From Psychrobacter sp. JB385 (lineage in GTDB: Bacteria > Pseudomonadota > Gammaproteobacteria > Pseudomonadales > Moraxellaceae), in assembly GCF_900163785.1 (NCBI RefSeq), contig NZ_FUKN01000013.1, positions 558,001-622,000 of the forward strand: DNA of 64,000 bases, given 5' to 3'. Below, in pieces: positions 36,007-45,821 of the stretch; positions within the stretch are counted from its first letter, which is position 1; every line of letters begins with the position of its first letter. The notes under the pieces were generated by a model, which worked only from the letters and a program-made list of their open reading frames with translations, was not told where the DNA came from and ran no database searches. Made by a program: the position numbers and the translations under genes.

Positions 36007-38283
36007 TTAAATCTTACAAGCCCCGCCAGCACAATCATCTTCCATATCCGCTTGCGCATCGTTCGCACCATCACGAGTGTTATGGTAGTACAACGTCTTC
36101 ACGCCCATTTTATAAGCGTTTAGCAAATCTTTTAGCAATATTTTCATCGGTACACGGCCACCAGCATAACGAACGGGATCGTAGTTGGTGTTGGCAGAGA
36201 TACTTTGATCGACGAATTTTTGCATGATAGCGACCAGCTTTAGGTAACCGTCATTGTTTGGCATTTGCCATAGTAGCTCGTACTGATCTTTTAGCTTATT
36301 AATCTCAGGCACGACTTGCTTTAAGATACCGTCTTTTGACGCTTTGATAGAGACCAGACCACGTGGTGGCTCGATACCATTGGTCGCGTTGGCGATCTGA
36401 CTTGAGGTCTCAGACGGCATCAAGGCAGTTAGGGTAGAGTTACGTAGACCGTGCTCGGTGATCTCGCCACGTAGCGTTTCCCAATCGAGATGTAGCGGCT
36501 CTTGGCAGATTTTGTCCAAGCCGGCTTTGTACGTATCAATCGGCAAGATACCTTGTGAGTACGTGGTCTCATTGAACGCAGGGCACGCGCCTTGCTCTTT
36601 TGCCAATTTGTTTGACGCTTTTAAGAGATAGAACTGCAACGCTTCAAACGTCTGATGGGTCAGACCAAGCGCGCTGTCGTCTGAATAGCGTGCGCCATTC
36701 TTAGCCAAGTAGTAAGCATAGTTAATCACGCCCACACCGAGCGTACGGCGACGCATGCTGCCGTTTTGAGCCGCTTTGACTGGGTAGTCTTGATAGTCGA
36801 GCAGGGCATCAAGTGCACGCACGATTAGCTCAGCTGGCTCTTCGATATCGCTGACGTTATTCACTTTACCCAAGTTGACCGCTGATAGCGTACAAAGGGC
36901 GATTTCGCCTTCTTCGTCATTGATGTTATCAAGTGGCTTGGTCGGTAGCGCGATTTCCATACATAAATTTGACTGGCGAATTGGGGCAACCGTCGCGTCA
37001 AATGGGCTATGCGTGTTGCAATGATCGACGTTTTGGATATAGATACGGCCCGTACTGGCGCGTTCTTGCATCATTAGACTGAACAAATCAGCTGCTGGGA
37101 TCTGACGGCTACGAATAGCAGGGTCATTTTCGTACTTGGTGTATAGCTCTTCGAACTTGTCTTGATCTTCGAAGAACGCATCATAGAGGCCTGGGGTATC
37201 GCCTGGTGAGAATAGCGAGATGTCTTGGCCTTTGATGAGGCGCGTGTACATCGTTTTGTTTAACTGTACGCCGTAATCCATATGACGGACACGGTTGTCT
37301 TCCACGCCGCGGTTGTTTTTGAGTACCAGTAATGACTCAACTTCTAAATGCCATAGTGGGTAGAACAATGTTGCAGCACCGCCACGGACGCCACCTTGTG
37401 AGCAGCATTTCACCGCTGTTTGAAAAAGTTTATAGAATGGGATACAGCCAGTATGCTGTGCTTCACCGCCACGGATAGGGCTACCAAGGGCGCGGATACG
37501 GCCTGCGTTGATGCCGATACCAGCGCGCTGTGACACATAGCGTACGATGGCGCTGGTGGTCGCGTTGATTGAGTCTAGGCTATCGCCGCACTCGATCAAT
37601 ACGCACGAGCTAAACTGGCGTGATGGCGTACGCACACCTGACATGATAGGCGTCGGTAGTGAGATTTTGAATTCTGAGGTCGCATCATAGAAGCGTTTGA
37701 CGAAATCAAGACGGTCTGATTTGTCGTATTGGCTAAATAAGCACATACCGACCAGCATATATAAGAACTGCGGGCTTTCATAGACCGTCTTACTCACGCG
37801 ATCCTGTACCAGATATTTACCAGCCATTTGCTCAACAGCGGCATAAGCCAAATTCATATCGCGCCAATGATCGAGGTATTCTTCTAGCTCATCAAATTCA
37901 GCACGGCTATAGTCCGCTAAGATATGCTGATCGTATTTGCCAGCGTCCGTTAAGGTTTTGACGTGGTCATATAGGTGCGGCGGCTCAAACTGGTTATAAG
38001 CAATCTTACGCAGATGGAAGATCGCCAAACGCGCGGCGAGATATTGATAGTCAGGGGTGGTTTCAGAAATAAGGTCGGCGGCAGATTTGATGATGGTCTC
38101 ATGAATGTCACGAGTTTTGATACCTTCATAGAACTGAATGTGCGACTTTAGCTCAACTTGCGATACTGACACATTTTCTAATCCATCAGCGGCCCACGCG
38201 ATAACCTTATGAATTTTGTCTAAATTAATAGGCTCTAAACGTCCATCACGTTTGGTTACTTGGATTTTATCAATATGTGTCAT
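36007..38283 (-). CDS. nrdA: Class Ia ribonucleotide reductase, alpha subunit
   Basis: A 758-residue catalytic subunit that reduces ribonucleoside diphosphates. An ATP-cone at about 7-95 (VTKRDGRLEPINLDKIHKVI) gives allosteric activity control. Active-site cysteines lie in FSSCVLIECG and in IALCTLSAVNLG, and the catalytic N-x-C-x-E region appears as QSNLCMEIALP. The C-terminus CAGGACKI carries the Cys pair that passes electrons from thioredoxin or glutaredoxin. GAGG precedes the ATG. In E. coli nrdB follows directly; here an accessory cluster intervenes. Confidence 0.97.
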   Translation of the reverse strand: MTHIDKIQVTKRDGRLEPINLDKIHKVIAWAADGLENVSVSQVELKSHIQFYEGIKTRDIHETIIKSAADLISETTPDYQYLAARLAIFHLRKIAYNQFEPPHLYDHVKTLTDAGKYDQHILADYSRAEFDELEEYLDHWRDMNLAYAAVEQMAGKYLVQDRVSKTVYESPQFLYMLVGMCLFSQYDKSDRLDFVKRFYDATSEFKISLPTPIMSGVRTPSRQFSSCVLIECGDSLDSINATTSAIVRYVSQRAGIGINAGRIRALGSPIRGGEAQHTGCIPFYKLFQTAVKCCSQGGVRGGAATLFYPLWHLEVESLLVLKNNRGVEDNRVRHMDYGVQLNKTMYTRLIKGQDISLFSPGDTPGLYDAFFEDQDKFEELYTKYENDPAIRSRQIPAADLFSLMMQERASTGRIYIQNVDHCNTHSPFDATVAPIRQSNLCMEIALPTKPLDNINDEEGEIALCTLSAVNLGKVNNVSDIEEPAELIVRALDALLDYQDYPVKAAQNGSMRRRTLGVGVINYAYYLAKNGARYSDDSALGLTHQTFEALQFYLLKASNKLAKEQGACPAFNETTYSQGILPIDTYKAGLDKICQEPLHLDWETLRGEITEHGLRNSTLTALMPSETSSQIANATNGIEPPRGLVSIKASKDGILKQVVPEINKLKDQYELLWQMPNNDGYLKLVAIMQKFVDQSISANTNYDPVRYAGGRVPMKILLKDLLNAYKMGVKTLYYHNTRDGANDAQADMEDDCAGGACKI

Positions 38284-38800
38284 GTTGGCCTCTTAAGTTG
38301 ATTACTTATAGTGATGCTGCACAGCTGATACTTGGCAGACATTCTTTATAACGCTAGTGCGATAGGTTTTTTTAGGCAAAAAGCTGCCGCTACTCATGAT
38401 GATGATTAAAATCATTGAGTACTACATGTAGCGTGTTTGTTAGTAGGTAGGCACAATATAGCGGGAAATTTTTGAAAATACTATATTGATTTTAGGATAA
38501 AACTATGTTGCTACAACGTTGTAGACGGTCCAAATTTTGGCAAAGGACGATGGGATAAGGGTTAGGCGCAAATGCGGTCGATCATAAATTTTTTGTAAAA
38601 ATAGTGCGGCCGTTTGCTTTTTATTTTCTCAGTGATTGTCGCCTGATAACCATCATCATGGCGGCAATAATGCGGGCGCAGATTGTACATCAAACCACAA
38701 AAAATCGCCACCCATATGTTATTACTAGTGAGTGACGATTTAGACGAAAAAGATAGCAGGTTTTAATCAACTATCTTTTCGTTAAGCAACAACGGTCTTA
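38284..38800. other. Intergenic region between nrdA and the YbeD-family gene
   Basis: About 500 bases between two minus-strand genes. The half next to nrdA holds its probable promoter and the NrdR-box-like motifs. The rest shows no reading frame or strong hairpin. Confidence 0.4.
38448..38495 (-). promoter_or_regulatory. Possible NrdR boxes at the nrdA promoter
   Basis: Two related AT-rich motifs, CACAATATAGCG (38452-38463) and ATACTATATTGA (38478-38489), resemble the NrdR-box core. Their centre spacing of about 25-27 bp is not the usual 31-32, so the call is tentative. A -10-like TATATT overlaps the nearer motif when read on the minus strand. NrdR represses ribonucleotide reductase genes. 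Confidence 0.35.
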
Positions 38801-39178
38801 TTAAACAACCATGCGTACCGTTTTGGCATTATCAAGTGACGCATATAGCGCATTGACCTGACTGGCATTGGTTAAATATAGATTGACTCGTGCTGAGTGA
38901 AAACGACCCGTTCTAGAGGGCTTGACTTCGATAGAAGCCAAATCAAAATCTGGGAACTGGCTGCCCAAGATAAGCTTCACTTCATTAAGCAAGCTTTCGT
39001 GCTCGCCTTCATGACCAATGATGCTTAAAGGATAGTTCATCGGAAAATCCCAAAGCTCAGGATTTTGAATGTCCGTTTTTTTGCCTTTTAAAGTACCTTC
39101 ATTGGGTGTGAGGTCAGTCATATTCACGGCTCTTTTGTTTGCTGGGTTTTGGCTATTGTCTCTTTGATCATCACTCAT
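38801..39178 (-). CDS. YbeD family protein (DUF493)
   Basis: A 125-residue protein. After a polar leader of about 40 residues it has the DUF493/YbeD domain: ELWDFPMNYPLSIIGHEGE, then SIEVKPSRTGRFHSARVNLYL, ending in KTVRMVV. The fold is a ferredoxin-like ACT/regulatory domain; function unknown. In many gammaproteobacteria it precedes lipB, but not here. E. coli YbeD is 87 residues, so the polar leader is extra. Confidence 0.85.
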   Translation of the reverse strand: MSDDQRDNSQNPANKRAVNMTDLTPNEGTLKGKKTDIQNPELWDFPMNYPLSIIGHEGEHESLLNEVKLILGSQFPDFDLASIEVKPSRTGRFHSARVNLYLTNASQVNALYASLDNAKTVRMVV

Positions 39179-39311
39179 GATGTATGCCTCGCTTTTCTAA
39201 GAATTTGGCTGTATAAATATCGGCCTTAACAAAGCCAAAAAGCTGAGACAGGCTCAGTCTTTTAATGAACTCAATTGCTGGACAGGTGCCTTTATTAAGG
39301 GGAGTTTCTTT

Positions 39312-39440
39312 ATGCGCTATTTATGGTGGTATCTGCACGATTTTTCAAGTGCCTTGATATCCATCTATAATCAGTCAGGCGCTGTCATGCACCGCGGCAA
39401 GCTTAACAATTATACCATCAGGATAAATAGCCATCGATAG
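39312..39440 (+). CDS. Candidate 42-residue small protein
   Basis: A plus-strand frame MRYLWWYLHDFSSALISIYN... ending in INSHR follows a near-perfect ribosome-binding site (AAGGGGAG, nine bases before ATG). Its 3' end overlaps the end of the convergent bestrophin gene by 23 bases. The N-terminal half is aromatic and could insert in membranes. No homology is recognised. Confidence 0.3.
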   Translation: MRYLWWYLHDFSSALISIYNQSGAVMHRGKLNNYTIRINSHR

Positions 39441-40344
39441 GGGCGATAGCGGGCGGCAGGTCTGTCTCTCCCAAGGCTTCTAACAGATTAATCTCAATCG
39501 TACGTGACAAAGCGGTAAGCGGCAGTTGATTGGCAGCCATGCCAAAGGGTTCTTCAAGCTCCTCGCTCAGTGCATCTAGACCAAAAAACGTATAGGCAAT
39601 CACCGAACAGATGAGAGGTGTTGCCCAGCCGAGTGAGGCCACCAAGCCAAAAGGCAACATGATGCAATACAGATAAGTGGTACGGTGTACCAATAGCATA
39701 TAGGCAAAGGGTAGTGGCGTATTGTGAATGCGCTCACAAGCAGCCAAGACGATCGTCATAGAGTTCAGGCGTTCATCCATATTTTGAATCATTTGCTCTG
39801 ACGTCAGTCCTTGACGTCGAATATCCCCAAGCGCGCTCCCCATCAAACGTATTAGATAATCGGGTAAGTTTTGCGCTTGACGCATGCTGGCATGATGCGC
39901 TGGGTCAACAAACCGCTCGATATCTTGCCACGGCTGAGTATCACGAAGGCGATGGCGCACAGCGTGAGTAAACGCAATGGTTAGATAAATCATATTTTTC
40001 TGCAAATCTTGTCCAGTCTCGTCTTCTTCGTCTATAAAAGACAAGATTTGACGAGTGAGGCTGCGACATTCGTATACCAGCTGACCCCAAAGACTGCGCG
40101 CTTCCCACCAACGCTGATAGCTTGCATTATTACGAAATCCTAAAAATAATGATAAAGCGACACCGAGTAAGGTAAAGGTTGCTGTGCCGTAGTAGGGAAA
40201 TGAGTTCGGAATCCAGTGCTGCACAATTGTAATCAAGGTACTGAGCAGAGCGATTAGCAGAATTTGTGGATAGATTTTTGGAATGATTGAACCGCGAAGG
40301 GTAAAAAATATTTTGAAACGATGAGGTTTTTGCCGAACAATCAT
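39418..40344 (-). CDS. Bestrophin-like chloride channel family protein
   Basis: A 308-residue protein of the bestrophin/UPF0187 family. Typical segments: LLGVALSLFLGFRNNASYQRWWEARSLWG near residues 78-106, the R-H-R-L-R stretch, and PLICSVIAYTFFGLDALSEELEEPFG near the C-terminus. About four membrane helices. Bacterial members form pentameric ion channels. AGGA precedes the ATG. It is monocistronic. Confidence 0.85.
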   Translation of the reverse strand: MIVRQKPHRFKIFFTLRGSIIPKIYPQILLIALLSTLITIVQHWIPNSFPYYGTATFTLLGVALSLFLGFRNNASYQRWWEARSLWGQLVYECRSLTRQILSFIDEEDETGQDLQKNMIYLTIAFTHAVRHRLRDTQPWQDIERFVDPAHHASMRQAQNLPDYLIRLMGSALGDIRRQGLTSEQMIQNMDERLNSMTIVLAACERIHNTPLPFAYMLLVHRTTYLYCIMLPFGLVASLGWATPLICSVIAYTFFGLDALSEELEEPFGMAANQLPLTALSRTIEINLLEALGETDLPPAIAPIDGYLS

Positions 40345-40551
40345 GATGTTTCCTAAGGCTGGCGCGTCTATATGTAGCGCATAGTATATAGTGTAAGATT
40401 ACACCATAGGGCAAAAACCTACTGTTTTTTCGCTCTAGTTAATCTATTAAAAATTAACATTTTAAAAGCTTCTTAAAAAGAGTAGATAGAGTGTCTGTAT
40501 GCTTGTTAAGCTGACGAAGAATATTTGCTTATAAGAAAATTTGGAACTTAT

Positions 40552-43500
40552 ATGTTGAATTATATTGACGTAGATAGACAGTTTTCAGTTATTTCTAAAG
40601 ATAAAGATGATTCACAAGATATTGAAAATTACCTCAAATTTAATGCTGGACAGTCTGAGTCATGGGGTTCACTTCTCAACGAGTATCGTTGTGTCGTACT
40701 TGCTGAAGCAGGTGCAGGAAAAACGCTTGAGTTCAAGGAAAGAGCTTCTTTGATGAAGTGTAAGGGGGAGTATGCATTTTTTATTAGAATTGAAGATATT
40801 GATCGTCATTTTTATGAAAGCTTTGAAGTTGGCGATGATGAGGCGTTCGATAGTTGGTTAGATTCAGATGAAGAAGCATGGTTTTTTCTGGACTCTGTAG
40901 ATGAAGCCTTACTTACCAGTCCAAGAGCATTTGAAAAATCAATACGGTGTTTTGCTAAAGCCATTAAGAGAGGTCAGCTTAGAGCACACATATATATTTC
41001 TAGTCGACCTTATAGCTGGAGAATAAAGACTGATCAAGAATTAATGGATGAAGTTTTGCCACTAAAAGGCAGCGATTATCAAGAAGGGTCTAACAGTAAT
41101 GATGAAAAATCTCCTAGTGCGCTTAAAGTTTATAGCTTACGTCCTCTGGATAGAGAAAAGATCGCTGCATACTGTCAAGAAAAGGGTGTTAAAGATACTG
41201 ATCAATTATTAGATGAGGTTGAAAGGATTGACCTTTGGAGCCTAGCTGAAAGACCGTTTGACTTAGATACAATAATCGATAAGTGGAAAGATGATAAGTC
41301 ACTTGATGGACGCCTAGAACTTATACAACATAATATTGATCTACGGCTTAAGGAGAGTCATAGCGCTGGCTCTCGTACCGCATTAAATACAGATTTGGCG
41401 CGCAGCGGGGCACAGCGCTTGGCGGCAGCTGTAGTATTAACAGGAAATGCAGAAATTAATGTACCTGACTCGGAGCGTAATAAAAAGGGCATAGATGCAG
41501 ACACCATACTGTACGACTGGGATAAAAGTGATGTAAAAAAGTTATTAGAAAGTGGACTGTTTAACGATATTTTATATGGCGCAGTACGGTTTAGGCATAG
41601 GGATATACGCGAGCTATTGGCAGCAGAATTTTTTAGTTCGCTAATTAAAGATAATTATAATCGTTTAAATATTGAATCCTATTTTTTCAAAGACTCTCTT
41701 GGTGAAAGTATTGTCACCCCTTTACTTCGCCCAGTACTTCCGTGGCTGATTCTATTTGATGACAATATTTACGCTAAGGCTTTGAGTATAACACCAGAAA
41801 TCCTCATTGAAGGTGGTGACCCGTCTAAGCTAGCTATGCATTTAAGAAAGCAAGCACTCTTAAAGCTTATCGACAGTATAGATAAAGATCGCTACAAAGC
41901 ATACGTAGGAAGCGATACAGCAATTGCCAATCTTGCCCAGCCTGATTTAGAAAGTGATGTGCTCGAACTTATCGACCATTATAAAGGTAACGATAATATC
42001 ATTCTATTTCTTAGCCGATTGGTGCTTCAAGGAGCACTGTCGAAATGCGTTAGTGCATTGATATCTGTTGTTATTGACGAGGATAGACAGAAGTATACGA
42101 GAAGAGTAGCTGCCAGTGCAGTTATGTCAGTTGGAACTCAAGAGCAAAAAAATACTGTATGGCAAGGTATTAATAATTCTAATAAGGAGATTCCAAGATG
42201 GCTATTAGCGGACTTAGTCCTGTATGCTGAATCAACGATTTCAAATGTTGATTTGATTATCCATAGTGTTGTTAATTTATCTGAACCAAACGAATTTACG
42301 CCCACAGCCTTGTCTGGAGCAATGTCTGGATTTATTGAACGTGCAAATAGTGATGTCACTGCTTATCTGTTAAATAAGCTCCACAGCCATCTAAGCATAC
42401 AGGTGTTGAATGAAACAGAAAGGGACGAGGTGTCAAAACAAGATGCGTGGCTGATGAGTGTGGCGCTAAAATGTATAGAAAGATTGATTTTAGCAAGGAA
42501 TCAATATGCTCTATCGAACGCATCACTGTCAGTATTGGCTTGTGCAGCTGAGTTAAGATTTTATCGAGAAGTGCGTTTTGATGCCTGTGAAACGAATTTG
42601 CACCATATATTACCTCAATGGACTGAGTTGAACGATGCCCTGTACTGGTACAGTATAGAAGATGAAAGAACAAGACTGAGTAGTGCTGATCAATCTCGAC
42701 CTTTGAATTCCGACTTCCTTCTATTTTATAGAGATAATTATTGGAGGTTTGAAACGTCTGATTTTTCAAGAGTGCTTGCGTACGTCGGGTCACGAACGCT
42801 AGATGATGATAAGCTAGTCGCACTTGGTAATGCGTATCGAATATATCATCAGAGCGATTGTCCCACTGAGATGTTGGACGATTTGCGCAAAACTGTATCA
42901 GGAAGTGATGTACTTGAGGATAAATTAGAAAGATTATTGAATCCTGAAATCAGTGAAGCAATGAAAAAGTATGAAGAAGAATCAAAAATAAGGTGTGAGC
43001 AAGCAGAGAAAAGAAAAGAAGAGTGGGAAAAAAGTAAGAAAAAATGGATAACGCATTTACGCAATAATCCATCCGAAGTTATTACACCTTCAGTAGTGGA
43101 AAGTGAAATCACTAATAATCATCTATGGCTATTAGATGAGATAAGAAAAAATAGCGTAGATGCCAGTTGTCTATATTGTACCAACTGGAAAAGCCTGATT
43201 CCTGAATTTGGTAACAAGGTTGCATCAGCATACAAAGACTTTTGTATGAATTATTGGCGATATTATAAACCTCGATTAAAATCAGAACAAGACGTTGATA
43301 GTTCAATTTCTGATGCTCTATTAATCGCTTTGTCTGGTCTAGAAATTGAAGCCAATGAAATCAGTGACTTTCCTAACTATTTAGATAATAATGACCTAAA
43401 TACAGCACTGCGTTATATTACTTGGGATATTCATGGTTTTCCCAGTTGGTTTGAAAGAATGCATAGAGCATTTCCAAAAGCCACAGAAGATGCTATATGG

Positions 43501-44826
43501 AAAGAGTTGGTTTGGGAGCTAGAAACCTCTTGTTCTGAGGGTTCTTTAAGTCATATTTTGCAAGACTTGATTCATCATGCTCCTTGGCTTCATGAATTTA
43601 TGGCGGGCAGAGTATTAGACTACTTGATGGGTCGTACCAGTCCACTTACTATTCGTAAAGAATACTGTGTGAAGATATTGATTGAGGCTGGTGTTGAATC
43701 TGGAAAGTTGGCCACACTAGCTGATAAATATATAGCACTTAATGCTGATGACTATAAAGAAGTGGCTTGGTGGTATGCACTATTGGTTGATAATGATGCA
43801 GATAATGGTCTTCCAAAGCTTGAGCACTGGCTATCTGGTTTGAATAATACAGATGCTCAGCAACAAGCTGCAGCTATATTTATTACAGGCTTATTAGGTG
43901 GAACTTATACTCAGAAAACAGTATATAACGCAGGAAAATTTAAGATAGCCCCTCATTTAAAGACCCTTTATGTGCTGATGCATAAATATATTAAGCTAAG
44001 CGATGATATACAGAGAGCTGGAGAAGGTGTTTATTCTCCCACCATTCGTGATGAGGCTCAAGATGCTAGAGATAGATTATTAAGTTATTTGGTAGAGACA
44101 CCAAGCAAAGAGAACTATTATGTTCTTAAGCAAATTTCTAAAGAGCATCAAGACAGCTCACACAAATTGTTGCTGCAAAAACGTGCTTACGAAATGGCGG
44201 AAAGGTATGGAGACATAACGCCATGGTCTGCCCAACAATTTAAGGACTTTTATAAATCTAAAATGTTGTCCCCTCAAACACATAGACAGCTATTTGATTT
44301 GGCAGTACAACAGCTAAAGGCGCTCAAAAATTGGGTCGAAAATGGCAATGACAGTCCATGGTTAACTTGGCAAAAAGCAGTAGAAGAAAATGAGGTTAGA
44401 ACCCTTGTAGCGGGTTATCTAAATCAGCACAGAGGCGGTCACTATACCATTGCTGAAGAACCTGAACTGGCTAATGAGCAACGAATGGATATTTGGCTTG
44501 CTAATCCAAAAATTCAATCGCCTGTACCTATTGAGTTAAAGCTGCTTGATAAGAAATGGAGTGGTAATGATTTATGTGAGCGATTGAGAAATCAGTTAGT
44601 CGGTGATTATCTGAGAGAAGAAACGGCGAGGTGTGGTATCTTTCTTCTAGTCTCCCTGAATCAAACAAAGGGTTGGATAATTGACGGTAAAACAGTCAGT
44701 ATTGATGACTTGGCATCAGCTTTGAAGCAATATTGGCAAACTATCTCTGATCAATATACGGGTATCGAGGAAATAGAAGTTATCGTCATTGATTTAAAAA
44801 AACGAGCGCTAGTTTCTAATAAATAA
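40552..44826 (+). CDS. Large STAND/NACHT-like ATPase with C-terminal PD-(D/E)xK nuclease-like domain
   Basis: A 1,424-residue protein of no named family that I recognise. Walker A: LAEAGAGKT at about 50-58; Walker B: WFFLDSVDEA at about 110-119 with D-x-x-DE typical of STAND/NACHT ATPases; ISSRPYSWR at about 149-157 is the sensor. A long helical middle (about 250-1280) contains HEAT/ARM-like repeats. The last 140 residues match a restriction-endonuclease-like core: D1313 (RMDIWL), E1328-L-K1330 (PIELKLLD), then a Q-L-x-x-x-YL helix and a GIFLLV strand. ATG 40552 is used instead of TTG 40525. It stands alone, AT-rich, with its own terminator. Defence function is inferred from architecture. Confidence 0.8.
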   Translation: MLNYIDVDRQFSVISKDKDDSQDIENYLKFNAGQSESWGSLLNEYRCVVLAEAGAGKTLEFKERASLMKCKGEYAFFIRIEDIDRHFYESFEVGDDEAFDSWLDSDEEAWFFLDSVDEALLTSPRAFEKSIRCFAKAIKRGQLRAHIYISSRPYSWRIKTDQELMDEVLPLKGSDYQEGSNSNDEKSPSALKVYSLRPLDREKIAAYCQEKGVKDTDQLLDEVERIDLWSLAERPFDLDTIIDKWKDDKSLDGRLELIQHNIDLRLKESHSAGSRTALNTDLARSGAQRLAAAVVLTGNAEINVPDSERNKKGIDADTILYDWDKSDVKKLLESGLFNDILYGAVRFRHRDIRELLAAEFFSSLIKDNYNRLNIESYFFKDSLGESIVTPLLRPVLPWLILFDDNIYAKALSITPEILIEGGDPSKLAMHLRKQALLKLIDSIDKDRYKAYVGSDTAIANLAQPDLESDVLELIDHYKGNDNIILFLSRLVLQGALSKCVSALISVVIDEDRQKYTRRVAASAVMSVGTQEQKNTVWQGINNSNKEIPRWLLADLVLYAESTISNVDLIIHSVVNLSEPNEFTPTALSGAMSGFIERANSDVTAYLLNKLHSHLSIQVLNETERDEVSKQDAWLMSVALKCIERLILARNQYALSNASLSVLACAAELRFYREVRFDACETNLHHILPQWTELNDALYWYSIEDERTRLSSADQSRPLNSDFLLFYRDNYWRFETSDFSRVLAYVGSRTLDDDKLVALGNAYRIYHQSDCPTEMLDDLRKTVSGSDVLEDKLERLLNPEISEAMKKYEEESKIRCEQAEKRKEEWEKSKKKWITHLRNNPSEVITPSVVESEITNNHLWLLDEIRKNSVDASCLYCTNWKSLIPEFGNKVASAYKDFCMNYWRYYKPRLKSEQDVDSSISDALLIALSGLEIEANEISDFPNYLDNNDLNTALRYITWDIHGFPSWFERMHRAFPKATEDAIWKELVWELETSCSEGSLSHILQDLIHHAPWLHEFMAGRVLDYLMGRTSPLTIRKEYCVKILIEAGVESGKLATLADKYIALNADDYKEVAWWYALLVDNDADNGLPKLEHWLSGLNNTDAQQQAAAIFITGLLGGTYTQKTVYNAGKFKIAPHLKTLYVLMHKYIKLSDDIQRAGEGVYSPTIRDEAQDARDRLLSYLVETPSKENYYVLKQISKEHQDSSHKLLLQKRAYEMAERYGDITPWSAQQFKDFYKSKMLSPQTHRQLFDLAVQQLKALKNWVENGNDSPWLTWQKAVEENEVRTLVAGYLNQHRGGHYTIAEEPELANEQRMDIWLANPKIQSPVPIELKLLDKKWSGNDLCERLRNQLVGDYLREETARCGIFLLVSLNQTKGWIIDGKTVSIDDLASALKQYWQTISDQYTGIEEIEVIVIDLKKRALVSNK

Positions 44827-44898
44827 GCTGTCAGGTATCAAACCGTGATTTTTACGCACTTTAATACCCGCAATACTTAACTAGAGCCTTTAAAGTAC

Positions 44899-44930
44899 AA
44901 AAAAGCCGAGATAAACTCGGCTTTTCTAGT
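44899..44930 (+). terminator. Terminator after the STAND-nuclease gene
   Basis: AAAAGCCGAG (44901-44910) pairs perfectly with CTCGGCTTTT (44916-44925), loop ATAAA. Nearly identical to the terminator at 49928-49956. Confidence 0.9.
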
Positions 44931-45043
44931 TAATGCACCATCTATTATTGAGAGTATTTGATTTATAAATCCACTACTTCTTTACGCAGTAGTTGTCATC
45001 AAATCAGCTGTACTAATAATTTTCAGCAATACTCCAAGACAAC

Positions 45044-45069
45044 AGACCAATTAAGATATTAATTGGTCT
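45044..45069. repeat. 26-bp palindrome downstream of tetR
   Basis: AGACCAATTAA (45044-45054) and TTAATTGGTCT (45059-45069) are perfect inverted copies around GATA. It lies in a 380-base gap that otherwise holds only the preceding terminator. It may be a weak terminator for the minus-strand tetR gene, about 140 bases after its stop, or a protein-binding site. Confidence 0.5.
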
Positions 45070-45208
45070 TACAAATCATTAATAACAAGCTTAAACCGAT
45101 CTAGCACAGAGTCTAAGACTGATAACATTATCAAACAGACATAAAAAACTGAGATATGCCCAGCTTTATATGTTTTATTTTGATAAATGGCTTACGCTTA
45201 ATTAGATC

Positions 45209-45790
45209 CTAAACTCTAAACCCAGATAACATAGTACTAAAGGCAGCCACTGTATTGGGTAAAGCAACTTCTGGATCAGTACTCGCTGCAATCCAAAGGG
45301 CAGCATTCATAGCAGCACCATTAATGAGCATGGCAGTGGCTTCCGGATCTACCTCTTTCATGGTTCCTTCTTCAATTAACTGAGTCACAATCTGCTTGGT
45401 AGACAATAAGCAGCGATTTTGACTGGGCCAAAGAGAAGGGTCGCCCAATACAGCAGGCCCATCTAATAAAATAATTCTCTGAATTTCTGGATCTAGCGCA
45501 CTCTCAATGTACGTTTGTGCCTCAATGAGTAATCCTTCCCAAAGGTTCTCGCACCCTTCTACTCTAGCCTTTGCGTTTTCTACCATCTCCAAATCTATTT
45601 GTTCAACAACCGCTGAAAACAGTCCTTTTTTATTGCCAAAGTTATGGTAAAGCGCTCCTCTAGTCAAACTGACATCGGCTGTCAACTTATCCATTGACGT
45701 CTCTGAATACCCATATTCGGCAAATGATTTTCTGGCCGCAGCGATTATATTTTTTCTGGTTTCAGCCATTTTTAATGCACGTTTTGACAT
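45209..45790 (-). CDS. TetR/AcrR family transcriptional regulator
   Basis: A 193-residue repressor. The N-terminal helix-turn-helix is clear (SFAEYGYSETSMDKLTADVSLTRGALYHNFGNKKGLF, about 20-56). The C-terminal ligand-binding domain ends with the segment TAMLINGAAMNAALWIA. GAGG precedes the ATG. It is divergent from the Rid-family gene, and three operator-like palindromes fill the gap between them, so it probably represses both its own gene and that operon. The ligand is unknown. Confidence 0.9.
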   Translation of the reverse strand: MSKRALKMAETRKNIIAAARKSFAEYGYSETSMDKLTADVSLTRGALYHNFGNKKGLFSAVVEQIDLEMVENAKARVEGCENLWEGLLIEAQTYIESALDPEIQRIILLDGPAVLGDPSLWPSQNRCLLSTKQIVTQLIEEGTMKEVDPEATAMLINGAAMNAALWIAASTDPEVALPNTVAAFSTMLSGFRV

Positions 45791-45821
45791 AGTCTTGCCT
45801 CAAAAGTAAAAAATAAAAATC

